From NCBI GenBank assembly GCA_009772935.1, contig WOUR01000054.1, positions 7,292 to 64,047 on the forward strand: 56,756 nucleotides of DNA. The letters run 5' to 3'. The position numbers and the translations under genes were made by a program. This DNA is from Rhodospirillaceae bacterium. Lineage in GTDB: Bacteria; Pseudomonadota; Alphaproteobacteria; Reyranellales; Reyranellaceae. Each line of letters begins with the position of its first letter. The stretch's first letter is position 1. The notes below the pieces were generated by a model. The model did no database searches and was not told the origin of the DNA. It saw nothing but the letters and a program-made list of their open reading frames with translations. Of this stretch, positions 8,544 through 17,861 are shown in pieces.

Positions 8544-9635
8544 CTAGGTCTTGGGCGGCAGGAACCAGTCGAGAATCCGCGCATTCTCGTCGCGCGGATA
8601 GGTGTGGGAGAGGTCCGCGATCTCGCGATAGACCACGTCGGCGCCGGCCTGCGTCAGGGCCCGTTCGGCGCCCTGGGCCATTTCCGGCGGAAACATCCAG
8701 TCCTGCGTCCCGTGCACGATGTGAACGGGCAGGCCGCGGATCCGGTCGGCGTCGGCGAAGCTCATCAGCATCGGATGGAAGCTCGCGGCGACGGGCGCCA
8801 GGTGCGTGAAATGGCAGTCGTCGCGCAGGCCGACGACATAGGTGAAGGTGCCGCCGTCGCTCATGCCGGTCAGGAGCTGGTGCGCGGCATCGATGTTCCA
8901 GTCGTTGGCGACATCGGCCACCATGCGGCGGATGCGCGGCCCGTCGACCTCCGGCTCCATCAGCGACCATGTGGCGCCGGATGCCGTGGGCGCCAGCACG
9001 ATGAAACCGCGCGTGCGCGCCTCGCGCACCCAGCTCCACAGGAAGGCGCCGCCATTGCCGCTGCCGCCGTGCAGCGCCACGACCAGCGGCCAACTCCTGG
9101 CGGGGTCGTAGTATTCGGGCACGTACAGCGAGAAGGCGCCGCGTGTGCCGGCGGGGCCGGCGACATGCATGAAGCCCACGCCCTCGCGCGTCGGGTCGGC
9201 GGCGGCGAGGCGCGCCTGCAGGGCCTGGTCGCTCCGCGCCGCCTGCTCGAGGAAGAAGTTGCCGACGGGCCGAAGGAACGGCGACAGCGGATAGAGCGCT
9301 TCGCAGGCCCGCGGATAGAAGCGGAGGCCGCGATAGGCGGCCACGATCGGCTGCGGCGTCCCGGGAGCGGCGAGCAGTTCCTGGATCGCCTCACCGGCGA
9401 ATCCTGCCGCCCGCTCGAGATGGTCGCGCACCGGCGCCAGCCTTCCAGGCCAGTCGAGCGCGCGCGAGGCGGCGAGGGCGGGCGCGAGATCGTCGTTGCG
9501 GCCGGCCAGGGCCTCGACGACCTGTGGCAGTGTCTGCGGCGAGAGATGGCGGCCGGCGAACTCGATGGCGTGCAGGGCGCGCAGGGTCGCCGGGACCAGC
9601 GCGGAGAGGGCGTCGATGGCGGCCTCGTCGGCCAT
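8544..9635 (-). CDS. Alpha/beta hydrolase, PHB-depolymerase/phospholipase-carboxylesterase type
   Basis: The product of 363 residues has an alpha-helical N-terminal half of unknown role. An esterase domain follows: VALHGGSGNGG (oxyanion region), GMSDGG as the GxSxG nucleophile elbow, HGTQDWMFP with the acid residue, and LSHTYP with the catalytic histidine. This is the arrangement of the esterase/PHB-depolymerase family. No signal peptide is seen, so it is probably cytoplasmic. The frame is open upstream to 10118, but that part is the shadow of the GMC oxidoreductase gene. The ATG at 9635 overlaps that gene's stop by one base (TGATG), so the two are co-translated. Confidence 0.82.
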   Translation of the reverse strand: MADEAAIDALSALVPATLRALHAIEFAGRHLSPQTLPQVVEALAGRNDDLAPALAASRALDWPGRLAPVRDHLERAAGFAGEAIQELLAAPGTPQPIVAAYRGLRFYPRACEALYPLSPFLRPVGNFFLEQAARSDQALQARLAAADPTREGVGFMHVAGPAGTRGAFSLYVPEYYDPARSWPLVVALHGGSGNGGAFLWSWVREARTRGFIVLAPTASGATWSLMEPEVDGPRIRRMVADVANDWNIDAAHQLLTGMSDGGTFTYVVGLRDDCHFTHLAPVAASFHPMLMSFADADRIRGLPVHIVHGTQDWMFPPEMAQGAERALTQAGADVVYREIADLSHTYPRDENARILDWFLPPKT

Positions 9636-11275
9636 CAGTCCTTCAACATGGTCGCGTCGAGCGGCGCCTTGCCGCGGATCATGTCGGACGCCTTCTCGGC
9701 GATCATCAGCACCGAGGCATTGAGGTTGGCGGAGGGCATGGTCGGCATGATCGAGGCATCGACCACACGCAGCCCCTCGATTCCGCGCACGCGCAGCTGG
9801 TCGTCGACGACGGCGGTCGGATCGCTGTCCGGCGCCATGCGGCACGAGCCCATCAGATGGAACGTCGTGGTGCCGCGCTCCTTGGCGGCCTGCATCAGGT
9901 CGGCATCCGACTGTTTCTCGGCGCCGGGGAATTCCTCGCGGTCGTAGTACTTGCTGAGCGCCTTCGAGCCCAGCAGGCGCCGCGCCAGCTTCATGCCGGC
10001 CAGCAGCACGCGGCGGTCGCTCTCGGCGCCCAGGTAGTTCGGCTGGATGATCGGGTGCTCGAACGGATCGGCCGAGCGGGCACGGACATAGCCGATCGAA
10101 TCGGGACGCTGCTGCCACGAGGCGATGGTCATGCCGGGGAAATCGTCGAGCGTCGACTGAACGCCCTCCTTGTAGCTCGCCGGCGTGAAGGTGAGCTGCA
10201 GGTCGTAGTTCTCGATGTTCTCGTCGGACTTCCAGAAAACGTAGATCAGCGTCGGGTTGAGCGTCAGCAGGCCCTTGCGCGTCGTGACGTATTTCAGGAC
10301 CTCGCCCGCCAGGCGCAGTCCCTTGGAGCGCTCGTTGATGCTGGTGGCATTCTTCACGCGCGCGACGAAGCGCGGCGCGTAGTGGTCGCGCAGGTTCTCA
10401 CCGACACCCGCCAGCTCATGCTTCACCTCGATGCCGAGCGACCTCAGCAAAGGTCCCGGGCCGATGCCCGACAGCTGCAGGAGCTGCGGTGAGTTCACCG
10501 TTCCGCCGCTCAGGATCACTTCCCTGGCTGCGCGGACTTCCATCGGCGCGCCGGTACGGCCGCCCTTGCGATAGCGCACGCCGACGGCGCGCTTGCCTTC
10601 GAGGATGATCGACGTCGCCTGCGCGTGGGTGCGCACGGTGAGGTTCGGCCGCGACATCGCGGGATGCAGGTAACCGCGGGCGGCGCTGACCCGGCGGCCG
10701 TTCTTGATGATGCGCTGGACGTAGCTCACGCCCGCCTGCTTCGTGCCGTTGTAGTCGGGGTTGCGCGGGATGCCCTGTTCCACGGCACCTTCGATGAACG
10801 CCTCGCACAGGGGGTCGCGCCATTCGAGGTCGGTGATCGGCAGGTTGCCCTCGCTGCCGCGGAAGGTCGCGTCGGCGTCGCCCGCCATGCGGTGTTCGCT
10901 GCGACGGAAGTAGGGGAGCACGTCGGAATAGCCCCAGCCGCGATTGCCGCGCTGCGCCCAACCGTCGAAGTCGAGGCGCTGGCCGCGATTGTAGATGTGG
11001 CCGTTGATCGAGCTCGATCCGCCCAGGGTCTTGCCGCGCGGGGCGGCGATGGCACGGCCGCCGGTCCATTCGCTGGGCTCCGACTTGTAGAGCCAGTTCA
11101 CCTTGGGATCGACCAGCGTGTACATGAAGCCGGCCGGGATATGGATGAAGGGATGCCAGTCGCGTGGACCGGCTTCGAGCACGCAGACCGTGACGTTGGG
11201 GTCCTCGCTCAACCGGTTGGCCAGTACGCTGCCCGCCGAGCCGGCGCCCACGATCACGTAGTCGAAACTCTCCAT
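9635..11275 (-). CDS. GMC-family FAD-dependent oxidoreductase (choline/alcohol dehydrogenase type)
   Basis: The 546-residue protein starts DYVIVGAGSAGSVLANRL (FAD-binding GxGxxG from residue 10). It carries the GMC signature GKTLGGSSSINGHIYNRG near residue 85, the second signature SGGTVNSPQLLQLSGIGP near 255, the catalytic FH473LMGSCRMAP, and a final SANLNASVLMIAEK segment holding the catalytic Asn. It should oxidise a primary alcohol; the substrate is unknown. The open frame continues upstream over panB, but homology starts at the ATG at 11275. It is coupled to the esterase downstream, which suggests that esterase and alcohol oxidation act in sequence. Confidence 0.93.
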   Translation of the reverse strand: MESFDYVIVGAGSAGSVLANRLSEDPNVTVCVLEAGPRDWHPFIHIPAGFMYTLVDPKVNWLYKSEPSEWTGGRAIAAPRGKTLGGSSSINGHIYNRGQRLDFDGWAQRGNRGWGYSDVLPYFRRSEHRMAGDADATFRGSEGNLPITDLEWRDPLCEAFIEGAVEQGIPRNPDYNGTKQAGVSYVQRIIKNGRRVSAARGYLHPAMSRPNLTVRTHAQATSIILEGKRAVGVRYRKGGRTGAPMEVRAAREVILSGGTVNSPQLLQLSGIGPGPLLRSLGIEVKHELAGVGENLRDHYAPRFVARVKNATSINERSKGLRLAGEVLKYVTTRKGLLTLNPTLIYVFWKSDENIENYDLQLTFTPASYKEGVQSTLDDFPGMTIASWQQRPDSIGYVRARSADPFEHPIIQPNYLGAESDRRVLLAGMKLARRLLGSKALSKYYDREEFPGAEKQSDADLMQAAKERGTTTFHLMGSCRMAPDSDPTAVVDDQLRVRGIEGLRVVDASIMPTMPSANLNASVLMIAEKASDMIRGKAPLDATMLKD

Positions 11276-11304
11276 CCGGTTGCTTTCTCTGTTCTCGAGC
11301 CGTC

Positions 11305-12144
11305 CTAGGATCGGGATTGACCACCGGATTTGGGCAGGAAGCAATGCTCCATCGCGGGAAAACGTCGCGCCCGCACATCGGCTGAATAGGCAGCCGCGGC
11401 CTCGGAGATCCTGCCGCCGAGATCGGCGTAGCGCTTCACGAACCGCGGGGTGAAATCGCTGAACAGGCCGAACACATCCTCCGACACCAGGATCTGGCCG
11501 TCGCAGGCCGGCGAGGCGCCGATGCCGATGGTCGGGATCGGAAGCGACTTCGTGATGGCGGCGGCGACCGGCTCCAGCGTGCCTTCCAGCACGACCGCGA
11601 AGGCGCCGGCCTCGGCCATCGCCTCGGCGTCGCGCGTGACCTGCTGCGCTTCCTCGTCGGAGCGGCCGGTCGCCTTGAATCCGCCGGCCACGTTCACCGC
11701 CTGCGGCATCAGTCCGACATGGGCGCAGACCGGGATGCCGCGCTGCACGAGGTAACGAACCGTCCCGGCCATGACCTCGCCGCCCTCGAGCTTCACGCCG
11801 CTCGCGCCGGTCTCGGACATGAGGCGCGCGGCACTGTGGAACGCCTGCTCGGGGCTCGCCTGGTAGCTGCCGAAGGGCAGGTCGACGATCACGCAGGCGC
11901 GGCTCGCGCCGCGCATCACGGCCGAGCCATGGGCGATCATCATGTCGAGCGTGACCGGGAGCGTGCTCTCGAAGCCGTAGAGCACCATGCCCAGCGAATC
12001 GCCGACCAGCAGCAGGTCGACATGCAGATCGAGCCAGCGTGCCATCTGAGTGGTGTAGGCGGTCAGGCACACGATCGGCTCGCCGCCCTTGCGGGCACGG
12101 ATCTGCGGCGTGCTCACTCTCCTGGCTGCGGTGACGGCGCTCAT
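11305..12144 (-). CDS. panB: 3-methyl-2-oxobutanoate hydroxymethyltransferase
   Basis: PanB transfers a hydroxymethyl group from 5,10-methylene-tetrahydrofolate to 2-oxoisovalerate, the first step of pantothenate synthesis. The 279-residue chain has the TIM-barrel motifs CLTAYTTQMARWLD, DLLLVGDSLGMVLYG with the Mg-binding Asp, GVKLEGG, HVGLMPQ and the late FAVVLEG glutamate. The ATG at 12144 follows GGAG closely; the upstream extension of the frame is the shadow of the kinase gene. Usual length is 260-280. panC is not adjacent, and the gene sits between the kinase (25 bp upstream) and the GMC gene. Confidence 0.95.
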   Translation of the reverse strand: MSAVTAARRVSTPQIRARKGGEPIVCLTAYTTQMARWLDLHVDLLLVGDSLGMVLYGFESTLPVTLDMMIAHGSAVMRGASRACVIVDLPFGSYQASPEQAFHSAARLMSETGASGVKLEGGEVMAGTVRYLVQRGIPVCAHVGLMPQAVNVAGGFKATGRSDEEAQQVTRDAEAMAEAGAFAVVLEGTLEPVAAAITKSLPIPTIGIGASPACDGQILVSEDVFGLFSDFTPRFVKRYADLGGRISEAAAAYSADVRARRFPAMEHCFLPKSGGQSRS

Positions 12145-12169
12145 GATCTCCAGACCTTTCGAAAGCCGG

Positions 12170-13702
12170 CTAGTGGATGACGAACCGCGGCAGCAGCATG
12201 CTGATCGACAGGCCGCCGCCGGGACGGTTGGCGGCACTCACCTGGCCGCCCAATGCCTCGACGTTGCGCCGCACGATCCAGAGGCCGAGGCCCGAGTGTT
12301 CGACGGCACGGTCGCTGCCTATGCCATCCTCGGGGCGCAAAGAGAAGTACCGCTGGAAGACGCTGTCGATCTTCTCGGCGTCGATGCCCGGCCCCTCGTC
12401 GTCGACCGTCAGTTCGACGGTATCGGCGGAGACGCGCAGCGAAACGGCGATCTTCGAGCCGGCCGGCGAGAAGCTGATGGCGTTCTCCAGCACGTTCTGC
12501 AGAACGATCTCCATCATGCCCGTCGCGGTGCGGACGATGGCGCCGCGATCGAGCTTCACGACGAGGCCGATGTCGCGGGCTGCGAGAATTTCGCGAAAGT
12601 GCCGCGCCGCATCCTCGATGAGCAGCGCGAGGTCGGTCGGCACGCGCGGCGCATCGATCAGGTCGGCGGTTCCCATGTCGTGGCGCTGGGCGGCATTCAC
12701 GAGGTTCAACAGGCGCGCCAGCGAGGAATCGACGATCTCGAGCGCGCGGCGCGCGCGCTGGTCTTCCTCTGGGACCGCGCGGCGCACCGGACGCAGCGCC
12801 GACTGCACGGCGGCGAGGGGTGTCTTGAAGGAATGCGCATTGTCCTCGGCCGACTGGCGAATCTCTTTCGACACGCGGCGCAGCTCGTGCACCAGCCGGT
12901 CGAAGTCGCGGGCCACGCCCGCCAGTTCGGGCACGGTGTTGCGCTGGACGAAGGTCGCATCGGCCGCGCGACCCAGCGCGATTTCGTCGGCGACGTTGCG
13001 GAAGCGGCGCAGGCTGAGGCGGATGCCCAGCGCCACCAGCACGGCCAGCACGGCGCCGACCAGATAGATCGCCGCGGCGATGCGGATTTCGCGCGTCTGC
13101 CAGTAGGGGCGGCCGATCGACGTATTGAGGAAGTCCGAGGCGACGTGGGTGGTCGTCAGGATCCAGCAGTTGCCGCGGGCGCGGATCGGGATGATCGAGG
13201 TCAGCAGCTCGACCGTGCCGTCGGCGCGGCTGTAGCGCATCTCGTCGGACGCGTTCCAGGTGCAGGCTTCCGACAGGCGCTCGAGGATTCCGCGCTGGCC
13301 GAGTTCCTCCAGTTCCGCCGTCACCGCCTCCGGCGCCAGCGGCGGCGCCGAGGCGACCAGGAAGAAACGGCTCGCCGAACGGGCTGCCGGCGGCTGGAAC
13401 ATCAGCTTCAGCACCGTGCCGCTGCTCGCATACTTGGCGAGATCGCGGTTGAGGGTCATGGGCTCCGACGGGTCGGTCTCGCGCAGCACCGGCGCGAGCG
13501 CCTCGGCGATCAACGCGCTGCGGTCCTGGATGGCGCGCGTCACCAGGACCTGCATCTGGCCGTCAGCGCTTTCGAACTGCCCGTAGAGGACGATGGGCAG
13601 CGCCACGAACAGGCCGATCAGGGCCACCAGCTTCAGCGTGAGCGAGGCGGCGAGGCGGCGCAGCACCGGGCCTCGAGCGCGTACCGATTCAGGGTTCGAC
13701 AC
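12170..13702 (-). CDS. Sensor histidine kinase of a two-component pair
   Basis: The 510-residue inner-membrane kinase has a first transmembrane helix at about residues 22-42, a periplasmic sensor of about 165 residues with two cysteines, and a second helix at about 212-232. A HAMP-like linker, an unusual H-box AH290SFKTPLAAVQ, an N-box NVLENAISFSP, a G1 box DDEGPGID and a G2 box SGLGLWIVRR follow. The HSFKTPL form (rather than HELRTPL) is shared with PhoQ-like kinases. The start is a GTG without a strong ribosome site. The response regulator lies upstream in the same direction, 88 bp away, with a 43-bp hairpin between them. Confidence 0.93.
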   Translation of the reverse strand: MSNPESVRARGPVLRRLAASLTLKLVALIGLFVALPIVLYGQFESADGQMQVLVTRAIQDRSALIAEALAPVLRETDPSEPMTLNRDLAKYASSGTVLKLMFQPPAARSASRFFLVASAPPLAPEAVTAELEELGQRGILERLSEACTWNASDEMRYSRADGTVELLTSIIPIRARGNCWILTTTHVASDFLNTSIGRPYWQTREIRIAAAIYLVGAVLAVLVALGIRLSLRRFRNVADEIALGRAADATFVQRNTVPELAGVARDFDRLVHELRRVSKEIRQSAEDNAHSFKTPLAAVQSALRPVRRAVPEEDQRARRALEIVDSSLARLLNLVNAAQRHDMGTADLIDAPRVPTDLALLIEDAARHFREILAARDIGLVVKLDRGAIVRTATGMMEIVLQNVLENAISFSPAGSKIAVSLRVSADTVELTVDDEGPGIDAEKIDSVFQRYFSLRPEDGIGSDRAVEHSGLGLWIVRRNVEALGGQVSAANRPGGGLSISMLLPRFVIH

Positions 13703-13713
13703 GAGAAGCCCCA

Positions 13714-13756
13714 GTCATCTCGACCGGAACACTTTCGGTGTTCCGGTCGAGATGAC
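13714..13756. repeat. Perfect 19-bp inverted repeat with 5-nt loop
   Basis: Left arm GTCATCTCGACCGGAACAC (13714-13732), loop TTTCG, and the exact complement at 13738-13756. It lies in the 88-bp gap between the response-regulator gene and the kinase gene, both read on the minus strand. No T-run follows in either direction, so it is not a classical intrinsic terminator. A 16/19 match to the right arm occurs alone at 45130-45148, so the arm may belong to a dispersed palindromic repeat family. In the mRNA it would form a very stable stem just upstream of the kinase GTG. Confidence 0.9.
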
Positions 13757-13790
13757 GGGATCTACCGAGGCAGCGTGACCTCATCCCGCT

Positions 13791-14588
13791 CTAGTCCTTG
13801 CCCCAGCGGTAGCCGAACGACTGGTAGTTCTGGATCTCGGCAAACTCCGGGTCGATGGCGCGGAACTTGTTGCGGATGCGCTTGATGCAGGAGCGGACGT
13901 TGGTCCGGTAGCCGTTCTCACCGCTCCCCGCGATGAAGCCGACATAGTGCATGCAGTCGTAGACGGCTCGGTAGCTCACATAGCTGCCGACGTTGGCGGC
14001 GAGCGTATGGACGATCTTGAACTCCGTCACCGTCAGGTTGAGGTCGGTCTCGTCCCAGAAGGCGCGGCTGACAGTGGGTTTCAGCAGCAGGCGACCGCAA
14101 TGGAAATTGCCCTCGCCGTCCGCCGACATCGGCTTGTCGATGCGATCCGCGATGAGCCGCAGCCGGCGGGCGAGGATCGGCACGCCGCGCGACTTGTCGA
14201 CGAAGTCGACGGCGCCGCGATCCAGCGCCAGCTGTTCGTAGTTGGGCTCGCTGTGGCCGGTCAGGAAAACCACCGGCAGGTTGATGCCGGCGCGCTGCAG
14301 CCTGGGCAGCAGGTCGATGCCGGAGACGCGCGGCAGGCCCCAGTCGAGGACGATGATCTCGATGTCGCCGGCCGTCTCGAGGAACTCCACCAGGCCGGTG
14401 CCATCGCGGAAGGCCGCGACGTCGAAGCCGTAGTCCCCGAGTTCGCCCGTCGCGGCCTCGCGGAAATCGTCATCGTCTTCCACAAAGGCAATGCGAACCC
14501 GCCGGCCGCCCTCGACCTCAGCGTCCGGACTGTATCCGGGACTGGAGCTGGGCCAGGCAGAAGCGTCGTCCTTCGTCTGTGTCGTCAT
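13791..14588 (-). CDS. Two-component response regulator, winged-helix type
   Basis: The 265-residue protein has a receiver domain (acidic pocket FVEDDDD at residues 35-41, phospho-acceptor D82 in VLDWGLP, FLTGHSE, final VDKSRG lysine). A C-terminal winged-helix domain contains LTVTEFKIVHTLAANVGSYV, the OmpR-family layout, then a long YRTNVRSCIKRIRNKF recognition region. It is most like ChvI-type regulators. The first about 28 residues are an unstructured extension whose coding sequence overlaps the lipoprotein gene by 71 bp; no better in-frame start exists before the receiver, so the ATG at 14588 is kept. Its partner kinase follows downstream. Confidence 0.92.
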   Translation of the reverse strand: MTTQTKDDASAWPSSSPGYSPDAEVEGGRRVRIAFVEDDDDFREAATGELGDYGFDVAAFRDGTGLVEFLETAGDIEIIVLDWGLPRVSGIDLLPRLQRAGINLPVVFLTGHSEPNYEQLALDRGAVDFVDKSRGVPILARRLRLIADRIDKPMSADGEGNFHCGRLLLKPTVSRAFWDETDLNLTVTEFKIVHTLAANVGSYVSYRAVYDCMHYVGFIAGSGENGYRTNVRSCIKRIRNKFRAIDPEFAEIQNYQSFGYRWGKD

Positions 14589-15033
14589 CGCTCTTCACCT
14601 TGTACGAGAGGGTTCCGTACTGCTTGGTTTCGACATCCGGATAGAGCTGGATGTCGAGAGTGCATTTGCCGTCGCGGTAGCGCCACTGCTTGCCGGGAGG
14701 ACGATCCTCCATGCTGGTCGGCGGTCCGAGCAAGGCGCGCAACTGGGACTCGCGATAGCCGGTCAGCACGGGCGGTGGCGTCTCGGCCGCTGTCGCGGGT
14801 GCGGCCGCAACATCGGCCGTGGCTGCCGCCGTTACCGGCTTCGCGGGCCGTGCCGCCGCGACCGGCTGCGGTGCGGCCTTGCGCACGGGCGCTGCCGGAG
14901 GGGTCGGCTTCGGCGCGCCGAGGCTGGCGAGATCGTTGCGCGCCGCCTGCATCACATCGCAGCCGGACAGGAGCAGCAGTCCCAATCCGAAGCCGAATGT
15001 CCGTGTTGCCAGAGATCCGATCGTCATCCGCAT
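14518..15033 (-). CDS. Lipoprotein with BamE/SmpA-like C-terminal domain
   Basis: The 171-residue chain starts with a signal ending LLLLSGC, so Cys25 should be lipidated. Next comes a long Ala/Pro-rich linker of about 65 residues, then a small domain LTGYRESQLRALLGPP...WRYRDGKCTLDIQLYPD. Its pattern (x(G)LLGxP ... W.Y ... C.LD..LY) resembles BamE/SmpA or OmlA folds. It is probably anchored in the outer membrane or periplasm. The last 71 bp overlap the response-regulator gene in another frame, an unusually long same-strand overlap that implies co-transcription. A role as envelope sensor input to the two-component pair is possible but only inferred. Confidence 0.75.
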   Translation of the reverse strand: MRMTIGSLATRTFGFGLGLLLLSGCDVMQAARNDLASLGAPKPTPPAAPVRKAAPQPVAAARPAKPVTAAATADVAAAPATAAETPPPVLTGYRESQLRALLGPPTSMEDRPPGKQWRYRDGKCTLDIQLYPDVETKQYGTLSYKVKSDDDTDEGRRFCLAQLQSRIQSGR

Positions 15034-15209
15034 CCAAGAAGCCTGCTGTCAGGCCTAAAGAGGCCATGTGGCGGGTTTGCGGCACAATGCCGTGCCAAGT
15101 GCGTGCGATTCCCATGTGATGGTCGCCGTCGATCCCTCAGGATTGCGGCGAACGGTCACTCGGGGCAAGTCCGATTTCGAGGAGCGACGCGGCCGTCGTA
15201 TGGAGAACC

Positions 15210-17861
15210 ATGGATATCAGCAAGGACATGACCACCCCGCCCGGGACGATTCGCCGTGCCGACTACACGCCGCCGCCGTTCCTGATCGAAACCGTCGACC
15301 TCGATGTCGAACTCGGAAAGGAGACGACCGTCGTCGTCTCGCGATTGGCCGTACGACGCAATCCGGCGGCAGCGGCGGCGCCCGCCGATCTGGTCCTCGA
15401 CGGCAAGAAGATGGAGCTGGTTTCGGTCCAGCTCGACGGCAAGCCTGCGCGCCACGAGGTGACACCGGAGACGCTGACCCTCCACGGCGTGCCCGACAGC
15501 TTCGCGCTCGAGATCACCACACGCCTGCGTCCACAGGACAACACCGAGCTGACCGGCCTCTACAAGTCGCGCGATCTCTTCTGCACGCAATGCGAGGCCG
15601 AAGGCTTCCGCCGCATCACCTATTTCCTCGACCGGCCCGACGTGATGGCACGTTACACGACGCGCATCGTGGCCGACCGGGCGCTGGCGCCGGTGCTGCT
15701 GTCCAACGGCAACCTGGTGGACAGCGGCGCGCTCGGTGACGGCCGGCACTTCGCCAGGTGGGAGGATCCGTTCCCCAAGCCGTCCTACCTGTTCGCGCTG
15801 GTCGCGGGGCCGCTCGAGTGCCTCGAGGATCGATTCACGACGCGCTCCCGCCGCGAGGTGACCTTGCGCATCTACGTGCGACCCGGCGATGTCGGGCGCT
15901 GCGACCATGCGATGGAGTCGCTCAGGAAGTCGATGAAGTGGGACGAGGACGTCTATGGCCTCGAATACGACCTCGACACGTTCATGATCGTGGCGATCGA
16001 CGACTTCAACATGGGCGCGATGGAGAACAAGGGGCTGAACGTCTTCAACTCGAAGCTCGTGCTCGCCAACCCGGAAACGGCCACCGATCTCGACTACCAT
16101 TCGATTGAGGCCGTGGTCGCCCACGAGTACTTCCACAACTGGACCGGCAACCGCGTCACCTGCCGCGACTGGTTCCAGCTCTCGCTCAAGGAAGGGCTGA
16201 CCGTCTTTCGCGACCAGCAATTCTCGGCCGACATGGGCTCGGCCGCCGATGCACGCATCGACGATGTCCGCCGTCTGCGCGCCAGCCAGTTTCCCGAGGA
16301 TGCCGGGCCCATGGCCCATCCCGTGCGACCGGATTCGTATATCGAGATCAACAACTTCTACACCGCGACCGTCTACCAGAAGGGGGCCGAGGTGGTGCGG
16401 ATGATGCACACGCTGCTGGGGCCGCAGCGGTACCGCAAGGGCATAGACCTCTACTTCCAGCGCCACGACGGCCAGGCGGTCACCTGCGATGACTTCGCCA
16501 GCGCCATGCAGGATGCGTCGGGTGTCGATCTCGCGCAGTTTCGCCTCTGGTACGCGCAGGCCGGCACGCCGGACGTCAGGGTGGAGGGGCACTACGACCC
16601 GGCCGGCCGGCGTTACACGATGACGGTGAGCCAGAGCCTGCGGCCGACGCCGGGGCAGCCGGACAAGAAGCCGATGCACATCCCGCTTGCCGTGGGCCTG
16701 CTCGACGGCGCCGGTCGCGACCTGCCGCTGAAGCTTGCCGGCGAGGCGGCGGCGGGCGGCACGACGCGCGTTCTCGACCTGCGCACGGCGCGCGACGTGT
16801 TCGTGTTCGAGGATGTGCCGGAAAAGCCGGTCGCGTCGCTGCTGCGCGGCTTCTCCGCGCCGGTGAAACTCGACGCGCCGCGCTCGGACGACGAGCTGAC
16901 CTTCCTGATGGCGCACGACAGCGATCCCTTCGCGCGCTGGGAGGCCGGGCAGCAGCTCGGCGCCCGGCTGATCCTCGAGCTTGTCGAGGCCCGCAAGGCC
17001 GGCAGGCCCATGGTCGTGCCGGATCACTTCGTCGACGCCCTCCGCCGCACGCTCGACGATCAGCGGCTCGACCGCTCCTTCATCGCCGACGCCGTCACGT
17101 TGCCCGGTCTCGCTTTCCTCGGCGAATTGATGCCGGAAATCGACATCGAAGGGCTGTGGGCTGCGCAGCAAAGGGTTCGTTCCGTTCTTTCCGACCGGCT
17201 CGCCGACCGCTGGAGCTCCGTCTATGACGCGACCCACGCGACCGGTCCCTATCGCTTTACGCCCGACGAGGTGGGCCGCCGGCGCCTGCGCAGCACGGCG
17301 CTTCAGTACCTGTCCGCCGACAAGGGCGATGCGGTGCGGCCGCGGGCGGTCGCCTATTTCGAAAGCGCCGGTAACATGACGGACTCCATCGCCGGTCTGG
17401 CCGTGCTGGCGGAGCTTGGCGGCGCCGAAGGCGAGGCGGCGCTGGCGGCCTTCCACGAGCGCTGGAAGGGCGAGGCGCTGGTCCTCGACAAGTGGTTCGG
17501 AATACAGGCGCGCACGCCGACCGAGGGGACGCTCGAACGTGTGAAGGGTCTCGTCGACCATCCGTCCTACGACCGCAGGAACCCCAACCGGGTCTATTCG
17601 CTGATCGGCGCCTTCGCGTCGGGCAATCCGGTTCAGTTCCATCAGGCCGGCGGCGCCGGCTATCGCTTCCTCGCCGACCAGGTCCTGGCCACCGACAGGC
17701 TCAACCCGCAGATCGCGGCCCGCCTGCTCGGTCCGCTCGGCTCCTGGCGGCGCTACGACAAGGACCGGCAGGACCTCATGAAGCGGGAACTCCAGCGCAT
17801 CGTCGCCGAACCAGGCCTGTCGCGCGATGTCTTCGAGATCGCGTCCAAGAGTCTTGCCTGA
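15210..17861 (+). CDS. pepN: Aminopeptidase N (M1 zinc metallopeptidase)
   Basis: The 883-residue enzyme removes N-terminal residues from cytoplasmic peptides. It has the substrate-binding G269-A-M-E-N273 motif and the zinc site H305-E-Y-F-H309 with the third ligand E328 in SLKEGLTVFRDQ. The rest follows Escherichia coli PepN in order and length: N-terminal beta domain with GLYKS..LFCTQCEAEGFRRITYF, and C-terminal helical superhelix ending in ASKSLA. The ATG at 15210 has GGAG four bases upstream. It is divergent from the lipoprotein gene across 176 bp in which I see no further gene. Confidence 0.97.
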   Translation: MDISKDMTTPPGTIRRADYTPPPFLIETVDLDVELGKETTVVVSRLAVRRNPAAAAAPADLVLDGKKMELVSVQLDGKPARHEVTPETLTLHGVPDSFALEITTRLRPQDNTELTGLYKSRDLFCTQCEAEGFRRITYFLDRPDVMARYTTRIVADRALAPVLLSNGNLVDSGALGDGRHFARWEDPFPKPSYLFALVAGPLECLEDRFTTRSRREVTLRIYVRPGDVGRCDHAMESLRKSMKWDEDVYGLEYDLDTFMIVAIDDFNMGAMENKGLNVFNSKLVLANPETATDLDYHSIEAVVAHEYFHNWTGNRVTCRDWFQLSLKEGLTVFRDQQFSADMGSAADARIDDVRRLRASQFPEDAGPMAHPVRPDSYIEINNFYTATVYQKGAEVVRMMHTLLGPQRYRKGIDLYFQRHDGQAVTCDDFASAMQDASGVDLAQFRLWYAQAGTPDVRVEGHYDPAGRRYTMTVSQSLRPTPGQPDKKPMHIPLAVGLLDGAGRDLPLKLAGEAAAGGTTRVLDLRTARDVFVFEDVPEKPVASLLRGFSAPVKLDAPRSDDELTFLMAHDSDPFARWEAGQQLGARLILELVEARKAGRPMVVPDHFVDALRRTLDDQRLDRSFIADAVTLPGLAFLGELMPEIDIEGLWAAQQRVRSVLSDRLADRWSSVYDATHATGPYRFTPDEVGRRRLRSTALQYLSADKGDAVRPRAVAYFESAGNMTDSIAGLAVLAELGGAEGEAALAAFHERWKGEALVLDKWFGIQARTPTEGTLERVKGLVDHPSYDRRNPNRVYSLIGAFASGNPVQFHQAGGAGYRFLADQVLATDRLNPQIAARLLGPLGSWRRYDKDRQDLMKRELQRIVAEPGLSRDVFEIASKSLA

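Noticed and set aside
9635..12070. 811-codon reading of the first GMC oxidoreductase
   Set aside because: The extra 265 N-terminal codons overlap panB in another frame and show no homology; the FAD motif sits right after ATG 11275.
13714..13756. Intrinsic terminator
   Set aside because: The stem is strong but no run of T follows on either strand, and it lies inside a two-gene operon.
15156..17642. 828-codon open frame antisense to pepN
   Set aside because: Composition is that of a shadow frame and the opposite strand holds intact aminopeptidase N motifs.
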